Below are positions 40,117-49,980 of a stretch of DNA of 64,000 nucleotides, piece after piece (within the stretch, counting starts at the first letter, position 1; each line of letters begins with the position of its first letter). A program made the translations under genes and the position numbers. Under the pieces are notes generated by a model. It was not told where the DNA came from and did no database searches. It saw only the letters and a program-made list of their open reading frames with translations. Source of the stretch: Alkaliphilus sp. NP8 (GTDB lineage: Bacteria > Bacillota > Clostridia > Peptostreptococcales > Natronincolaceae); assembly GCA_015978205.1 (NCBI GenBank), contig JADWMM010000002.1, positions 1-64,000 on the forward strand. Reading direction: 5' to 3'.

Positions 40117-40647
40117 CTAAAACATTAATCTAGCTATAATTACAGCAGTTATTATACCTACTGCGTCTGCAATTAAACCTGCAGGAAGTGCGTGTCTTGT
40201 TTTCTTAATAGATACAGCTCCAAAATAAACTGCTAAAACATAAAATGTAGTTTCTGTAGATCCCATCATAATTGAAGACATTCGACCTATTAAAGAATCT
40301 GCACCATGTGTAGTAATTAAATCTGTCATTACACCTGTTGCTCCTCCCCCTGATAACGGCCTCATAATAGCCATAGGTACTGTTTCAGCAGGCATTCCTA
40401 TTAAGCCTGTCACTGGACTTAATAATGATGTAAGTCCATCCATAGCTCCTGAAGCTCTAAATACGCCAATACTTACAAGCATAGCAACTAAATACGGAAT
40501 TATTCTTACAGCAGTTTGAAATCCTTCCTTTGCTCCATCTGTAAATGCTTCATATACCTTCACCTTTTTAATAAATCCATAGGCAGGTATAGCTAATAAT
40601 ATAAATGGTATGGCAAAATCAGAAATTATTTGAATAAAATTTAACAT
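40117..40647 (-). CDS. spmB: Spore maturation protein B
   Basis: A 176-residue membrane protein of the nucleoside-recognition (Gate) family, needed with SpmA for spore core dehydration in Bacillus and Clostridium. Motifs are KEGFQTAVRIIPYLVAMLVS, RPLSGGGATGVMTDL and MMGSTETTFYVLAVYFG. It follows spmA by 12 bases. Its presence indicates a spore former. Confidence 0.95.
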   Translation of the reverse strand: MLNFIQIISDFAIPFILLAIPAYGFIKKVKVYEAFTDGAKEGFQTAVRIIPYLVAMLVSIGVFRASGAMDGLTSLLSPVTGLIGMPAETVPMAIMRPLSGGGATGVMTDLITTHGADSLIGRMSSIMMGSTETTFYVLAVYFGAVSIKKTRHALPAGLIADAVGIITAVIIARLMF

Positions 40648-40659
40648 CTTTATACCTCC

Positions 40660-41271
40660 CTATTTTATATTTTCATTTTCAATATCCATTTGAAAGCGTG
40701 GTAATCTTTGTAATAATTTTACTGTTATAACCGCTGCAACGGTAGATGCAGCTGTAGCTATAATTGTTGGACCTATAATTTCTGCAGGGTTAGCAGAGCC
40801 AGCAGATGCGCGAATAGCTATAACTGAAGCAGGTATAAGAGTTACAGAAGATGTATTTATAGCTAAAAAAGTAACCATAGCATCAGTAGCTGTATCTTCA
40901 GTAGGATTAAGTGTTTGAAGTTCATTCATTGCTTTCAGCCCTAAAGGTGTAGCTGCATTGCCTAAACCTAACACATTAGCAGCCATATTCATTATGATGG
41001 CTCCCATAGCAGGATGCTCTGGTGGGACATCTGGAAAAAGTTTAACCATTATAATTTTTAGTGCCCTTGATAAAAGTTGAATAAGACCTGACTTCTCTGC
41101 TATTTTCATTATTCCAAGCCACAATGCCATTACACCTATTAATCCTATTGATATTTCTACCGCAAGTTCTGCACTACTAATAGCTGCATCCGTTATTGCA
41201 GTTATATTTCCATTAATTGCTCCAAAAATTACTCCTACAGCAATCATCAAAAACCAGATAATATTTATCAT
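40660..41271 (-). CDS. spmA: Spore maturation protein A
   Basis: A 203-residue partner of SpmB with the same Gate fold. IGVMALWLGIMKIAEKSG, NMAANVLGLGNAATPLG and LAINTSSVTLIPASVIAIR are conserved. It is the first gene of a two-gene operon. The upstream stretch is AT-rich and I could not fix a sporulation sigma-factor promoter. Confidence 0.95.
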   Translation of the reverse strand: MINIIWFLMIAVGVIFGAINGNITAITDAAISSAELAVEISIGLIGVMALWLGIMKIAEKSGLIQLLSRALKIIMVKLFPDVPPEHPAMGAIIMNMAANVLGLGNAATPLGLKAMNELQTLNPTEDTATDAMVTFLAINTSSVTLIPASVIAIRASAGSANPAEIIGPTIIATAASTVAAVITVKLLQRLPRFQMDIENENIK

Positions 41272-41409
41272 TTTGTCAGCTCCTTTATACTTTATTAATA
41301 CAATATTTATGCTTATTTCAAATTGAATATTTCAATTTTCTGAAAATTATACATTTACTTTTGAAATGTAATTATAAAAACATATACTTTGATATACTAT
41401 AAAAACGTG

Positions 41410-41460
41410 AAAAAGCTCTATAAAGTAGACTAATGTTTCGTCTACTTTATAGAGCTTTTT
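41410..41460. terminator. Terminator after the chemoreceptor gene
   Basis: A perfect 21-bp stem (AAAAAGCTCTATAAAGTAGAC and complement, loop of about nine bases). It follows the minus-strand chemoreceptor and has T-runs on both strands. Confidence 0.9.
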
Positions 41461-41476
41461 ATGTTTATTTAAGATA

Positions 41477-43465
41477 TTATATTTTAAACTTGTCTACTAA
41501 TTCTATCATCTCTTGAGCTAAATGACTTAGACTTTCACTCGAGTTAGCAATTTCATGAATAGAAGCACTTTGCTCTTCAGAAGCGGCAGATACTTCTTGA
41601 GTACTTGCTGCGTTTTCTTCAGCTATTGCGGTTAAATTATTTAATATACTAATCACGTCTTCTTGATTTTTATTTATTAGGTCACTCGTATCATCTAACC
41701 GATTAATCATATACTTTATCTTTTCAACAGATTCAGCAATTCCTGTAAATTTATCTTCTGTTTGCTTAAAGCTTTCTTGTTGCATATCTATAGCATTAAT
41801 TACATCACTTATAGTAGATTCAGAATCATCTGTACTCTGCTGAAGCTGACTAACCATATTATCTATAACTGCAATTGACTCTTTAGATTCCTCAGCTAGT
41901 TTTCTAATTTCTTCTGCAACTACAGCAAATCCTCTTCCAGATTCTCCTGCTCTTGCTGCTTCAATAGATGCATTTAATGCTAATAAATTAGTTTGTTGTG
42001 CAATTCCTTTAATTAAATCACTAGCTTCTGTAATTTTTGCCGCATTACTTGTTGTATCTTTAATCCCTTCATATACTTTTCGAACTCCTTTGCTACTGTT
42101 AATAGTTTTATCATTTAATTCTTTCATTAAATTATTTCCTTCATTTTTTAATTCCAATACTTTGTCAGCAAATGTGCTTAATTTATTAGCATTTTCTTGA
42201 TTTGCTTTTACCATTTTTCCTAATTCTATAGCAGAACTAGATCCTACTTCGGTGTCACTAGCCTGCTCTTCAGCTGCACTTGCAATTTGCTCTACTGTTT
42301 TAGAGATTTCTTCAGAAACCATAGCAGATTCTTCAGATGTTGCAGTTAACTCTTGTGATGAAGAGGCTACCTTAATAGAAGCATCCTTAACTTCATTTAC
42401 AATATTTCTTAAATTTTGATTTATAGATTGAACAGACCTGGCTAATAACCCTACTTCATCCTTTAGCTTTAATTGTTTTTCTGGTATATCTTTAGTAATA
42501 TCTAGATTTGCAATTTGCTCAGCATATTTAGCTGTTACCTTTATAGGTTCTACTAATTTACTACTTAATATAAATATTAATATACTTGCTAATACAATAA
42601 TTACTATTGTTGTACTAATAATCTGTGTTTTCATTTCTTTAACACTTTGTAGCACTTCACTTTCGAAACTACCTACTCCTATTAACCAATCTGTATTTGG
42701 TATAGGAGACATTCCTATATATCGGGCATTCCCTAAAAATTCATATGTAATAGTATCTGAAGATGTCATATCCATTTTTTGCATAGCTAATCCTAAATTC
42801 TTAAGTTCTCCATCTGTTTCAATATCTTTAAAAGCATTTTGCTTATTTAAAACATACTTCTCATTTTCGTGAGCATACATAGTACCATCTTTACCTATAA
42901 TGTATGAATAGCCATTTTCACCGAATCCTATTCTTTTAATAGTTTCATTTAATGCAGTGGCAGGTTTCCGTCCTATTAAAACTCCTACTACCTTCTCTTC
43001 CTGTTTAATTGGAGTAGCAAACATTAACACCATTTCATCTGTTACTCTACTCAATATTAAATCCGAAGTATTTGCTTCTCCTTCAAAAGCTTTTTTTACA
43101 TATTCTCTATCACCTAATTCTGCTGTAGAACCATCACTATATAAAGCTGTCCCATCAGAATGTACAATTCCTAATCCTAGAAAATCAAAGTAATCAATAT
43201 CTTTTTCCAATTCTGACTTTTGAATATTCCAGTCCATACTTTTTATTTCATTTTTATTAGCAATAGATTGAAGTTCTAATAATTGATTCTGAATTTTATT
43301 TTCTACTAACATTCCCCCTTCTATCGATAAATTTTCTATGGCATTATTAACTTCGTTTATAATTGCATCTGAAGATTTTTTATAAGATATACTTCCTAGT
43401 ACTGTAGACGTAACTAATAATATTAGTACTATATAAAATACTAATTTAAATTTTATGCTTTTCAT
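41477..43465 (-). CDS. Methyl-accepting chemotaxis protein with dCache sensor
   Basis: A 662-residue chemoreceptor: first helix at about 7-28, a periplasmic-type dCache sensor (about 35-280, with [15 protein letters not shown] and [15 protein letters not shown]), second helix at about 283-305, HAMP, then the methyl-accepting coil. The hairpin tip carries [20 protein letters not shown], the CheA/CheW contact. The ligand is not evident; dCache sensors often bind amino acids. It is a single gene. No other chemotaxis genes lie in the window. Confidence 0.93.
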   Translation of the reverse strand: MKSIKFKLVFYIVLILLVTSTVLGSISYKKSSDAIINEVNNAIENLSIEGGMLVENKIQNQLLELQSIANKNEIKSMDWNIQKSELEKDIDYFDFLGLGIVHSDGTALYSDGSTAELGDREYVKKAFEGEANTSDLILSRVTDEMVLMFATPIKQEEKVVGVLIGRKPATALNETIKRIGFGENGYSYIIGKDGTMYAHENEKYVLNKQNAFKDIETDGELKNLGLAMQKMDMTSSDTITYEFLGNARYIGMSPIPNTDWLIGVGSFESEVLQSVKEMKTQIISTTIVIIVLASILIFILSSKLVEPIKVTAKYAEQIANLDITKDIPEKQLKLKDEVGLLARSVQSINQNLRNIVNEVKDASIKVASSSQELTATSEESAMVSEEISKTVEQIASAAEEQASDTEVGSSSAIELGKMVKANQENANKLSTFADKVLELKNEGNNLMKELNDKTINSSKGVRKVYEGIKDTTSNAAKITEASDLIKGIAQQTNLLALNASIEAARAGESGRGFAVVAEEIRKLAEESKESIAVIDNMVSQLQQSTDDSESTISDVINAIDMQQESFKQTEDKFTGIAESVEKIKYMINRLDDTSDLINKNQEDVISILNNLTAIAEENAASTQEVSAASEEQSASIHEIANSSESLSHLAQEMIELVDKFKI

Positions 43466-43625
43466 TTTATATCACTCCTAATTATGTCTTACATTCAAAT
43501 CCATTATTTGGTATAATATATACTGTGTTTAAATCGTATTTTGCTAATAATAATGCATTATGAATAATATATATCCATTGCTTAACATTTTAAACTTACA
43601 ATTGGTAAGATAGGAGGAAAATATT

Positions 43626-43904
43626 TTGTCTTATAAACATAACGATGCAAATTATAAATTTTTTCAGCATAAACAGTGTGAATTTTTTCCATGTCATAAA
43701 ATAAATGATTCGAATGAATTTAATTGCTTATTTTGTTATTGTCCACTATACATGCTAAAAGAAAGGTGTGGAGGAAATTTTAAATATACTGAAAATGGTA
43801 TTAAAGACTGTTCTAAATGTACAGTTCCACATGGAAAATATGGATATGATCATGTTATGTCTAAAATGATTGATGTTATGCGTACAAGTAAAAAAGATAA
43901 ATAA
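43626..43904 (+). CDS. Small Cys-rich domain protein
   Basis: A 92-residue protein with eight cysteines arranged CEFFPC, CLFCYCPLY, RCGG and CSKC, the pattern of the 'cysteine-rich small domain' family (PF04071). In other anaerobes that domain lies beside or is fused to cobalamin genes, so a metal or corrinoid link is possible. The start is TTG behind AGGAGG. It converges on proC and shares the terminator at 43914-43943. No biochemical role is established. Confidence 0.75.
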   Translation: MSYKHNDANYKFFQHKQCEFFPCHKINDSNEFNCLFCYCPLYMLKERCGGNFKYTENGIKDCSKCTVPHGKYGYDHVMSKMIDVMRTSKKDK

Positions 43905-43913
43905 TAACAAAGT

Positions 43914-43943
43914 AAAGAGGAAGTATTATACTACTTCCTCTTT
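43914..43943. terminator. Bidirectional terminator between Cys-rich gene and proC
   Basis: AAAGAGGAAGTA pairs with TACTTCCTCTTT around a six-base loop. Confidence 0.85.
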
Positions 43944-43998
43944 ATAAATATCAATGAATTTCTAAAATTTACTTCATAAAACTTTAAAAGATAAGTTA

Positions 43999-44793
43999 CT
44001 ACATGTTTTTAGAACGTTCGACACATGAAATCATAGCATTAATTATAGCACTACGAAAACCCTCATCTTCAAGAGTTTTAACTGCTTCTATTGTTGTTCC
44101 TGCTGGCGAGCAAACCATATCTTTTAACTGTGCTGGATGAAGTTTAGTCTCAAGAACCACCTTAGCACTTCCTAAAACTGCCTGTGCTGCAAAAGTATAA
44201 GCTTGAGCTCTACTCATTCCGTTTAGTACAGCTCCATCGGCTAAAGCTTCAATAAACATATATACATATGCTGGTGAACTACCACTAACAGCTACAACAG
44301 CATCCATCATATATTCTGGAACTACTTCTACACGCCCAAATCCTTCTAACACTCTTTTAACTTCTTTAATCTCTTCTTCAGTTACATATTCATTAGTACA
44401 CATAGCAGTCATGCCTTCTCCTACCATTGCTGGTGTATTTGGCATAGTTCTCACTATTTTTACTTTTTTACCAAATTGATTTTCTAAATCTTCTAGCATT
44501 TGTCCTGGTGCAATAGTAATAATAATTGTATCTTCTTTTATTATTGATGAAATTTCTTTTATAACAATATTATAAAATTGTGGCTTAACAGATAGTATAA
44601 TCATTTCACTGTTAGCTGCAACTTCTTTATTATCCACAGTAATATTTATATCTAGCGTCTTTTTAGCTTTCTCTAGACCTGGCTTATATGCGTCAGAAGT
44701 TATTATTTCATTAGCAGGAATTAAGTTTCCTGTAATAATTCCTCCCATCATAGCCTGCGCCATATTACCACAACCGATAAATCCTAACTTCAT
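43999..44793 (-). CDS. proC: Pyrroline-5-carboxylate reductase
   Basis: It reduces P5C to proline with NAD(P)H. The 264-residue protein has the N-terminal Rossmann motif GFIGCGNMAQAMMGG and the C-terminal substrate segment DMVCSPAGTTIEAV. The middle has VRTMPNTPAMVGEG and VAVSGSSPAYVY. It follows hypD by 52 bases. HypD yields P5C from trans-4-hydroxyproline, so this copy most likely finishes hydroxyproline conversion to proline rather than serving biosynthesis from glutamate. Confidence 0.96.
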   Translation of the reverse strand: MKLGFIGCGNMAQAMMGGIITGNLIPANEIITSDAYKPGLEKAKKTLDINITVDNKEVAANSEMIILSVKPQFYNIVIKEISSIIKEDTIIITIAPGQMLEDLENQFGKKVKIVRTMPNTPAMVGEGMTAMCTNEYVTEEEIKEVKRVLEGFGRVEVVPEYMMDAVVAVSGSSPAYVYMFIEALADGAVLNGMSRAQAYTFAAQAVLGSAKVVLETKLHPAQLKDMVCSPAGTTIEAVKTLEDEGFRSAIINAMISCVERSKNM

Positions 44794-44845
44794 AAATCCA
44801 TCCCTCTTTCCATGTTTTTCATTCGATTTTATTAATTTTAAATTT

Positions 44846-47233
44846 TTATTCTGCTATTGTTCCAAAAGATTGTTCTGTACGTCCAATTATTTCATCTTGA
44901 AGAGCCTTACTTAGATTTCTAAAATGATCACTATATCCAGCAACACGAACTATTAAATCTTTGTATTCTTCTGGATTATTTTGAGCCTTAATTAATATTT
45001 CCTTATCTATTACATTAAATTGGATATGATGTCCATCCATATTGAAATATGAACGAACTAAATTTGCCATATTATCTAATCCTTCTTCTCCTTTAACTAC
45101 TGATGGAGTAAATTTTTGATTTAACAAAGTACCTCCTGTACTTAAATGATCCATCTTTGATGCTGAACGGATTACTGCAGAAGGTCCTAAGGTATCTGCT
45201 CCTTTTTCAGGTGATATACCCTCAGAAAGTGGCTTATGGGCTAATCGTCCATTAGGACTAGCTAACATAACTTCTCCAAAATAAACATGACAAGTAGTTG
45301 GAAGCATATTTATACGGTATTCTCCCCCTTTCATATTTGGGCGTCCATTTACGGTTTCTTTATACGCATTAAATACTTCTTGCATGATTCCATCTGCATA
45401 GTCATCATCATTACCATATTTAGGTGTTTTATTTCTTACTAAATGACTAATAAGATCATGTCCTGCAAAATTGTCTTTTAAAGCTTCCATTAGTTCTTTC
45501 ATTGTAAATCTATTATTATCATATACATTATATTTTATAGCTGATAGAGAATCAGTAATAGTTCCAATGCCAACACCTTGTAAATAATTAGTATTATAAC
45601 GCGCTCCACCTGCGTTATAATCTTTTCCCCTTGATATACAATCGTTAGTAATAACTGATAAAAAAGGCGATGGCATGTATTTAGCATATATAGTCTCTAT
45701 AACATTTGAGCCTTGCATCTTAATATCTACAAAATACTTTATTTGTTTTTTGTAAGCATCAAAAAGTTCTTCATAGCTTTTAAAGTCCTCTGCATAACCA
45801 AGCTTTAATCCTAGTTGTTTTTTATTAACAGCATCATACCCATTATTCAGAGTTAATTCTAATATTTTAGGCAAATTGAAATATCCTGTTAAAATATAAG
45901 CTTCATTTCCAAAAGCTCCTGTTTCAATGCATCCACTAGTTCCTCCTAGGCGAGCATCTTCTATAGTTTTTCCTGCATTTAATAACTCTTGAATTATAGC
46001 TTCTGTATTATAAAAAGCTGGTTGCCCCCATCCTTTTCTAGATACTTCACAAGCTTTTTTTAGAAAATGCTTAGGAGTTTTACGGCTTATTTGAACATTT
46101 GAACTAGGCTGTAATAGTTTCATCTCATCCATACAATCTAATATTAAGTAGCTTACTTCATTTACTCCATCTTGCCCATCAGCAGTAATTCCACCAGTAT
46201 TTATATTTGCAAAGTCTGTATATGTACTACTTTCTTTTAATGTTACTCCTACCTTTGGTGGTGCCGGTTGGTTATTAAATTTAACCCATAGACACTGTAG
46301 TAATTCTAGTGCTTTTTCATCATCTAATCTTCCTTTAGACACTTCGTTTTTATAGAAAGGATATAAATGTTGATCTAATCTACCAGGACTAAAAGCATCC
46401 CATGGATTAATCTCAGTAGTAACTCCCAAGTGTACAAACCAATACATTTGAATAGCTTGCCAATACGTTTCAGGCTTATTAGCAGGAACTACATCACAAT
46501 TTTTAGCTATTTGTAAAAGTTCTTCTTTTCTAACTGGATCAGTTTCCTTTTCTGCCATATCTCTTGCTAATGCTGCATATCTTTCTCCTAAAATAATAAT
46601 TGCATCACATGTAATATCCATAGCTTTTAACTGTTCATGCTTACTAACAGCTTCAGAATCATTTAGAAAATCTAGTGATTCTATTTGGTTTCTAATCTTT
46701 TCTTTATAATCTTTAAATCCATTTTCATATATAGCTGTAGATCCTACAGTATGTCCTGGACCTCTTTGTTCCATAAATTCTGTAAAGATTCCAGATTCAT
46801 AGCAAGCTTTCCACTCATCAGTCATAGAATTTAATATACGAGTACGAATTGAACGATCCTTCCAATAAGGAATAATCTTTTCTTCCTGTAACTTAAAGTC
46901 TTCTTCACTTACTTTAAAGCTAATTAACTCTCTATCATTCATAATTTTCATATCTTCTAAAGTATGACAGCATAACTCTGGAAAAGTTGGAGATTTTTGT
47001 GGGCCATCACCCTTTTCACCTACAATTAACTCCCCATCATTTATACACAAAGTTTTATTTTCCATAAAATGTTTAAAAGCTAATGCACGCATTTCTGGAA
47101 TAGATACAGTACCGTCATATTTCATATAAGCATCTGTCATTAAATCAGCACGCTCCATATAAATTCTAGGATCGGTAGTTACACTTTCTTTACGTAAATT
47201 TCTTATTCTTTCATTCATACCTCTAAGTTTCAT
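44846..47233 (-). CDS. hypD: trans-4-hydroxy-L-proline dehydratase (glycyl radical enzyme)
   Basis: It removes water from trans-4-hydroxy-L-proline to give pyrroline-5-carboxylate. The 795-residue protein has the active-site loop GGTSGCIETG with thiyl Cys435 and base Glu437, and the glycyl radical site RVAGYSDHF with Gly766. These positions are each one residue above those published for the Clostridioides difficile enzyme (Cys434, Glu436, Gly765). It starts four bases after hypE and is followed by proC, the known metabolic order. Not related to the hydrogenase maturation protein of the same symbol. Confidence 0.95.
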   Translation of the reverse strand: MKLRGMNERIRNLRKESVTTDPRIYMERADLMTDAYMKYDGTVSIPEMRALAFKHFMENKTLCINDGELIVGEKGDGPQKSPTFPELCCHTLEDMKIMNDRELISFKVSEEDFKLQEEKIIPYWKDRSIRTRILNSMTDEWKACYESGIFTEFMEQRGPGHTVGSTAIYENGFKDYKEKIRNQIESLDFLNDSEAVSKHEQLKAMDITCDAIIILGERYAALARDMAEKETDPVRKEELLQIAKNCDVVPANKPETYWQAIQMYWFVHLGVTTEINPWDAFSPGRLDQHLYPFYKNEVSKGRLDDEKALELLQCLWVKFNNQPAPPKVGVTLKESSTYTDFANINTGGITADGQDGVNEVSYLILDCMDEMKLLQPSSNVQISRKTPKHFLKKACEVSRKGWGQPAFYNTEAIIQELLNAGKTIEDARLGGTSGCIETGAFGNEAYILTGYFNLPKILELTLNNGYDAVNKKQLGLKLGYAEDFKSYEELFDAYKKQIKYFVDIKMQGSNVIETIYAKYMPSPFLSVITNDCISRGKDYNAGGARYNTNYLQGVGIGTITDSLSAIKYNVYDNNRFTMKELMEALKDNFAGHDLISHLVRNKTPKYGNDDDYADGIMQEVFNAYKETVNGRPNMKGGEYRINMLPTTCHVYFGEVMLASPNGRLAHKPLSEGISPEKGADTLGPSAVIRSASKMDHLSTGGTLLNQKFTPSVVKGEEGLDNMANLVRSYFNMDGHHIQFNVIDKEILIKAQNNPEEYKDLIVRVAGYSDHFRNLSKALQDEIIGRTEQSFGTIAE

Positions 47234-47237
47234 ACAA

Positions 47238-48152
47238 TCAACCTCCCACTTTTATATTTTGAAATCCTTTTTCTTTAAAAATATTTTTAATATCTTCCAT
47301 TTTCCACTGTTCAGGAACAGCCATAGATTCATGATCATAACTTAAACCTAATCGTTCGTATTTTGTTGATCCTGTATTATGATAAGGTAGTAAATTAATG
47401 CACTGTACTTTTATTTTATTTTCTAATAGCCAGTTAGCTATATTTGACATTCCATCTAATTCATCATTGACCTGCCCTATTATAGGTATTCTAATATTTA
47501 TATTAGAAGAAAATTTATTAATTTCTATTAGATTATTAAGTATAACCTCCAACCCTTCACCTATAAATTGCCTATGCTTCTCTACATCTAAAGTTTTAAT
47601 ATCATATAAAAAGGTATCTACATAAGGAGCAATCTTTCTGTAAGATTCTACTGGAGCAAATCCACAAGTATCAATGTAGATATGAATTCCTATTTTCTTT
47701 AGCTTCTTACATAGTTCTAAAAGAAACTCTATAGACTGTGACATCACTTCTCCGCCAGAAAGAGTTACACCTCCTCCAGATTCTTCATATATAATATTAT
47801 CTTTTTTTACTATATCTACTAATTCATCAGATGTGTAGTATTTCCCCGCAATTTCCAGGCTATTATATGCGCAATAATCTACACAAATTCCGCAAGCGTG
47901 ACACTTATCTCTATCTAATATAATTTTCCCATCTAATTTTTTTACTGCATTGTTAGGACATGCTCTTATACAAGCAACACATTTTTTACATCTTTCTTCA
48001 TATCTCATAATCTGCATTTTATAATTTTGACTTTCAGGATTATGGCACCATTTACAATGAAGTCCACATCCCTTAAAAAAAATAGTAGTTCTAATTCCCT
48101 CACCATCGTGTATAGAGAATCGCTGAATATTTAAAACTAAAGCTTGATTCAC
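47238..48152 (-). CDS. hypE: Glycyl radical enzyme activating protein for HypD
   Basis: A 304-residue radical SAM enzyme that places the glycyl radical on HypD. The SAM cluster motif is GCGLHCKWCHNPE (Cx3Cx2C). Two ferredoxin-type sets follow (CKKCVACIRACP and CHACGICVDYC), typical for activases of this group. SGGGVTLSGGEV binds SAM. The start is GTG at 48152. It is the first gene of the hypE-hypD-proC operon, diverging from an XRE-cupin regulator. The symbol is that of the hydroxyproline system, not of hydrogenase maturation. Confidence 0.93.
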   Translation of the reverse strand: MNQALVLNIQRFSIHDGEGIRTTIFFKGCGLHCKWCHNPESQNYKMQIMRYEERCKKCVACIRACPNNAVKKLDGKIILDRDKCHACGICVDYCAYNSLEIAGKYYTSDELVDIVKKDNIIYEESGGGVTLSGGEVMSQSIEFLLELCKKLKKIGIHIYIDTCGFAPVESYRKIAPYVDTFLYDIKTLDVEKHRQFIGEGLEVILNNLIEINKFSSNINIRIPIIGQVNDELDGMSNIANWLLENKIKVQCINLLPYHNTGSTKYERLGLSYDHESMAVPEQWKMEDIKNIFKEKGFQNIKVGG

Positions 48153-48183
48153 ATTGAATCACAACCTTCCATGGTTTTTACTT

Positions 48184-48228
48184 TCTCATATTCCATGAGA
48201 TTGTTAATAATATATCATTGATTGTCAA
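48184..48228 (-). promoter_or_regulatory. hypE promoter with 17-bp palindrome at the start site
   Basis: On the minus strand TTGACA (48223-48228), 17 bases and a weak AACAAT (48200-48205). Directly downstream, TCTCATATTCCATGAGA (48184-48200) is a palindrome with 6-bp arms, well placed to act as an operator. Confidence 0.45.
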
Positions 48229-48411
48229 CAAACTTCCTTATGATTAATATTATAAATGTTTGTTATAAAAAAATCAATCTATATTGTTAGTTTTGTGAAT
48301 TTTTTTGCGCGATATTTTCATATATATAAATTTATATCAAAATATAGTCACTATTATGAATGTATATATTGTTATTTTTTATACTATTGCTTTTTTAGAA
48401 TAGTACTTCTG

Positions 48412-48420
48412 TGGTATAAT
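48412..48420 (+). promoter_or_regulatory. Extended -10 promoter of the XRE-cupin regulator
   Basis: TGGTATAAT is an extended -10 element, about 65 bases before the regulator start. No good -35 box is seen. Confidence 0.45.
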
Positions 48421-48485
48421 TATCTTATTATTATTGAATATAAATCTATGAAACAGTGACTTTTTTTCAGTTAAGGAGGGTTTTA

Positions 48486-49106
48486 ATGCTTAAAATCGAA
48501 ACACAAATAGGCAAAAGAGCAAAGCAGCTTCGTCAAGAAAAAAAAATAACTCTTAAAGAGTTAAGTGAAAAAACTAATTTATCTGTAGGATACTTATCTC
48601 AGTTTGAACGGGGCATAAACACAATAGCTATCGATTCTCTAGCAAAGATTGCAGAAGTTTATAATGTAAGTTTGAGTTACTTTTTTCCTAATAAATCAGG
48701 AGAAAACTCTGTAGTATTAAAAAGTCATGAACAAGAAACTTTAGATGTAATCGGAGAAAATTATATAGTAACATGTCTATCTGTAGACAATACAGACCAT
48801 ATCCTGTATCCAAGGTTAATTGAAATTTTACCTACTTTAAAAACTAATGAGGCTTTACAAACTTACCCACATGAAGGTGAGGAATTTATATATGTTTTAG
48901 AAGGTATACTAACCCTTCTTTATAAAGATGAAAAGCATTACCTATATCCTGGAGACTCAGCACATTATTCATCTAGTGTTCCTCATAATTGGACTAATAG
49001 TACAAACAAAAATGTAAAAATATTGTGTATATCTGTTCCAAATCCATTTAATGAAAATAACCCTCATATTGCACTAGATAATGATCACATTAGTTTAAAT
49101 AAATAA
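48486..49106 (+). CDS. XRE-cupin transcriptional regulator
   Basis: A 206-residue protein: HTH_3 domain (about 5-62, KITLKELSEKTNLSVGYLSQ) and a C-terminal cupin (about 125-200, HEGEEFIYVLEGILTLLY and YPGDSAHYSSSVPHNW). The start at 48486 was chosen for the AAGGAGG site; an upstream frame extension lacks one. The cupin probably senses a small metabolite. Its divergent position suggests it controls hypE-hypD-proC, with hydroxyproline or proline as the likely signal (inference). Confidence 0.9.
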   Translation: MLKIETQIGKRAKQLRQEKKITLKELSEKTNLSVGYLSQFERGINTIAIDSLAKIAEVYNVSLSYFFPNKSGENSVVLKSHEQETLDVIGENYIVTCLSVDNTDHILYPRLIEILPTLKTNEALQTYPHEGEEFIYVLEGILTLLYKDEKHYLYPGDSAHYSSSVPHNWTNSTNKNVKILCISVPNPFNENNPHIALDNDHISLNK

Positions 49107-49177
49107 ATAGGTTAAATGATAAGGATTGGTAAATGATAACGAAGTCTATTAAACCACTCTAAAGTAAAATACAAATC

Positions 49178-49222
49178 AAAAATACTCTCTGATAATGATT
49201 CAAAATCAGCTAGAGTATTTTT
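49178..49222. terminator. Bidirectional terminator between regulator and cblS
   Basis: AAAAATACTCT pairs with AGAGTATTTTT, with an inner CTGAT/ATCAG stem. Confidence 0.82.
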
Positions 49223-49234
49223 CATTATTTTTAA

Positions 49235-49975
49235 CTATTTAAAAATACCAATAAAATTAACAGGAATAGGCATGGATTTCTTTAAATCTTCATAATCTTC
49301 TCTGTCTATTGCTACAATAACACAAGTAGCAGGCCCTGCCGATTTATACAAATCAATACCAGCTTTATCATATATATTGCAATTTAAATCACTAGTACTT
49401 GCCATTTCTTCTATCTCATAGGCTATCCCTTTAGAGCCTACAGGCAAAATATCATTTATATAGGATTTTTTAAGTAAATCTATCAGTATTGATATTGTCA
49501 TAGTTTTTTTCTCATTATCATCTAATACTTCATTTCCTACTTTTGGTATTCCTATAGCAACTATTAAATCTCTTTTCTTAGCTTTTCTTTGTCTCCATTT
49601 ATTCTTTTCAATCTTTCCAATTATAGTAATACCCATAGAGGTTTGACATACAGGAATATTTTCTTCTGTACTGCCTGTTATTACAATATCATCTTCTAGC
49701 TTTAAAGGTTTTAATGCCTTTTTTATACCCTTCATTATTTGTTGTCCAGTTTTATCCATTTCAACCCCTAAAGTATTAACAATAGTAATAGGTATAGCAC
49801 CTGTGGATAAAAGTTCCATAAGAGCAACCTGCGTTGCAAAATACCCTACAGTTTCAGGATCTGTCTTTATAATATCATTTTCTTTATTCCCAATTCCTCC
49901 AGATGAATCACAAGAAATTACCATCCTATATTCTGGTGTAATATCCACTACTGTTACGTCTCTAAATTTAAACAT
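49235..49975 (-). CDS. cblS: Probable alpha-ribazole kinase (AIR synthase-like)
   Basis: A 246-residue protein of the PurM/ThiL/SelD-like ATP-binding superfamily: SCDSSGGIGNKENDIIKTD resembles the substrate loop and VITGSTEENIPVCQTSMG the core strand. Its place beside an ECF substrate component and cobC-cobS-cobU matches CblS, the alpha-ribazole kinase described in Listeria and Geobacillus. It would phosphorylate alpha-ribazole to feed CobS, replacing CobT, which is absent here. Other members of the superfamily remain possible; the context decides. Confidence 0.72.
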   Translation of the reverse strand: MFKFRDVTVVDITPEYRMVISCDSSGGIGNKENDIIKTDPETVGYFATQVALMELLSTGAIPITIVNTLGVEMDKTGQQIMKGIKKALKPLKLEDDIVITGSTEENIPVCQTSMGITIIGKIEKNKWRQRKAKKRDLIVAIGIPKVGNEVLDDNEKKTMTISILIDLLKKSYINDILPVGSKGIAYEIEEMASTSDLNCNIYDKAGIDLYKSAGPATCVIVAIDREDYEDLKKSMPIPVNFIGIFK

Positions 49976-49980
49976 TTATA

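Larger units (their letters stand above)
48153..48485. other. Divergent control region of the hydroxyproline operon
   Basis: It contains the hypE promoter with a palindrome (48184-48228) and the regulator promoter (48412-48420). The central part is AT-rich with no further gene. Confidence 0.55.

Noticed and set aside
48256-48459. 67-codon plus-strand frame before the XRE-cupin gene
   Set aside because: Tyr/Phe/Ile-rich, runs through the promoter of the regulator and lacks a ribosome site.
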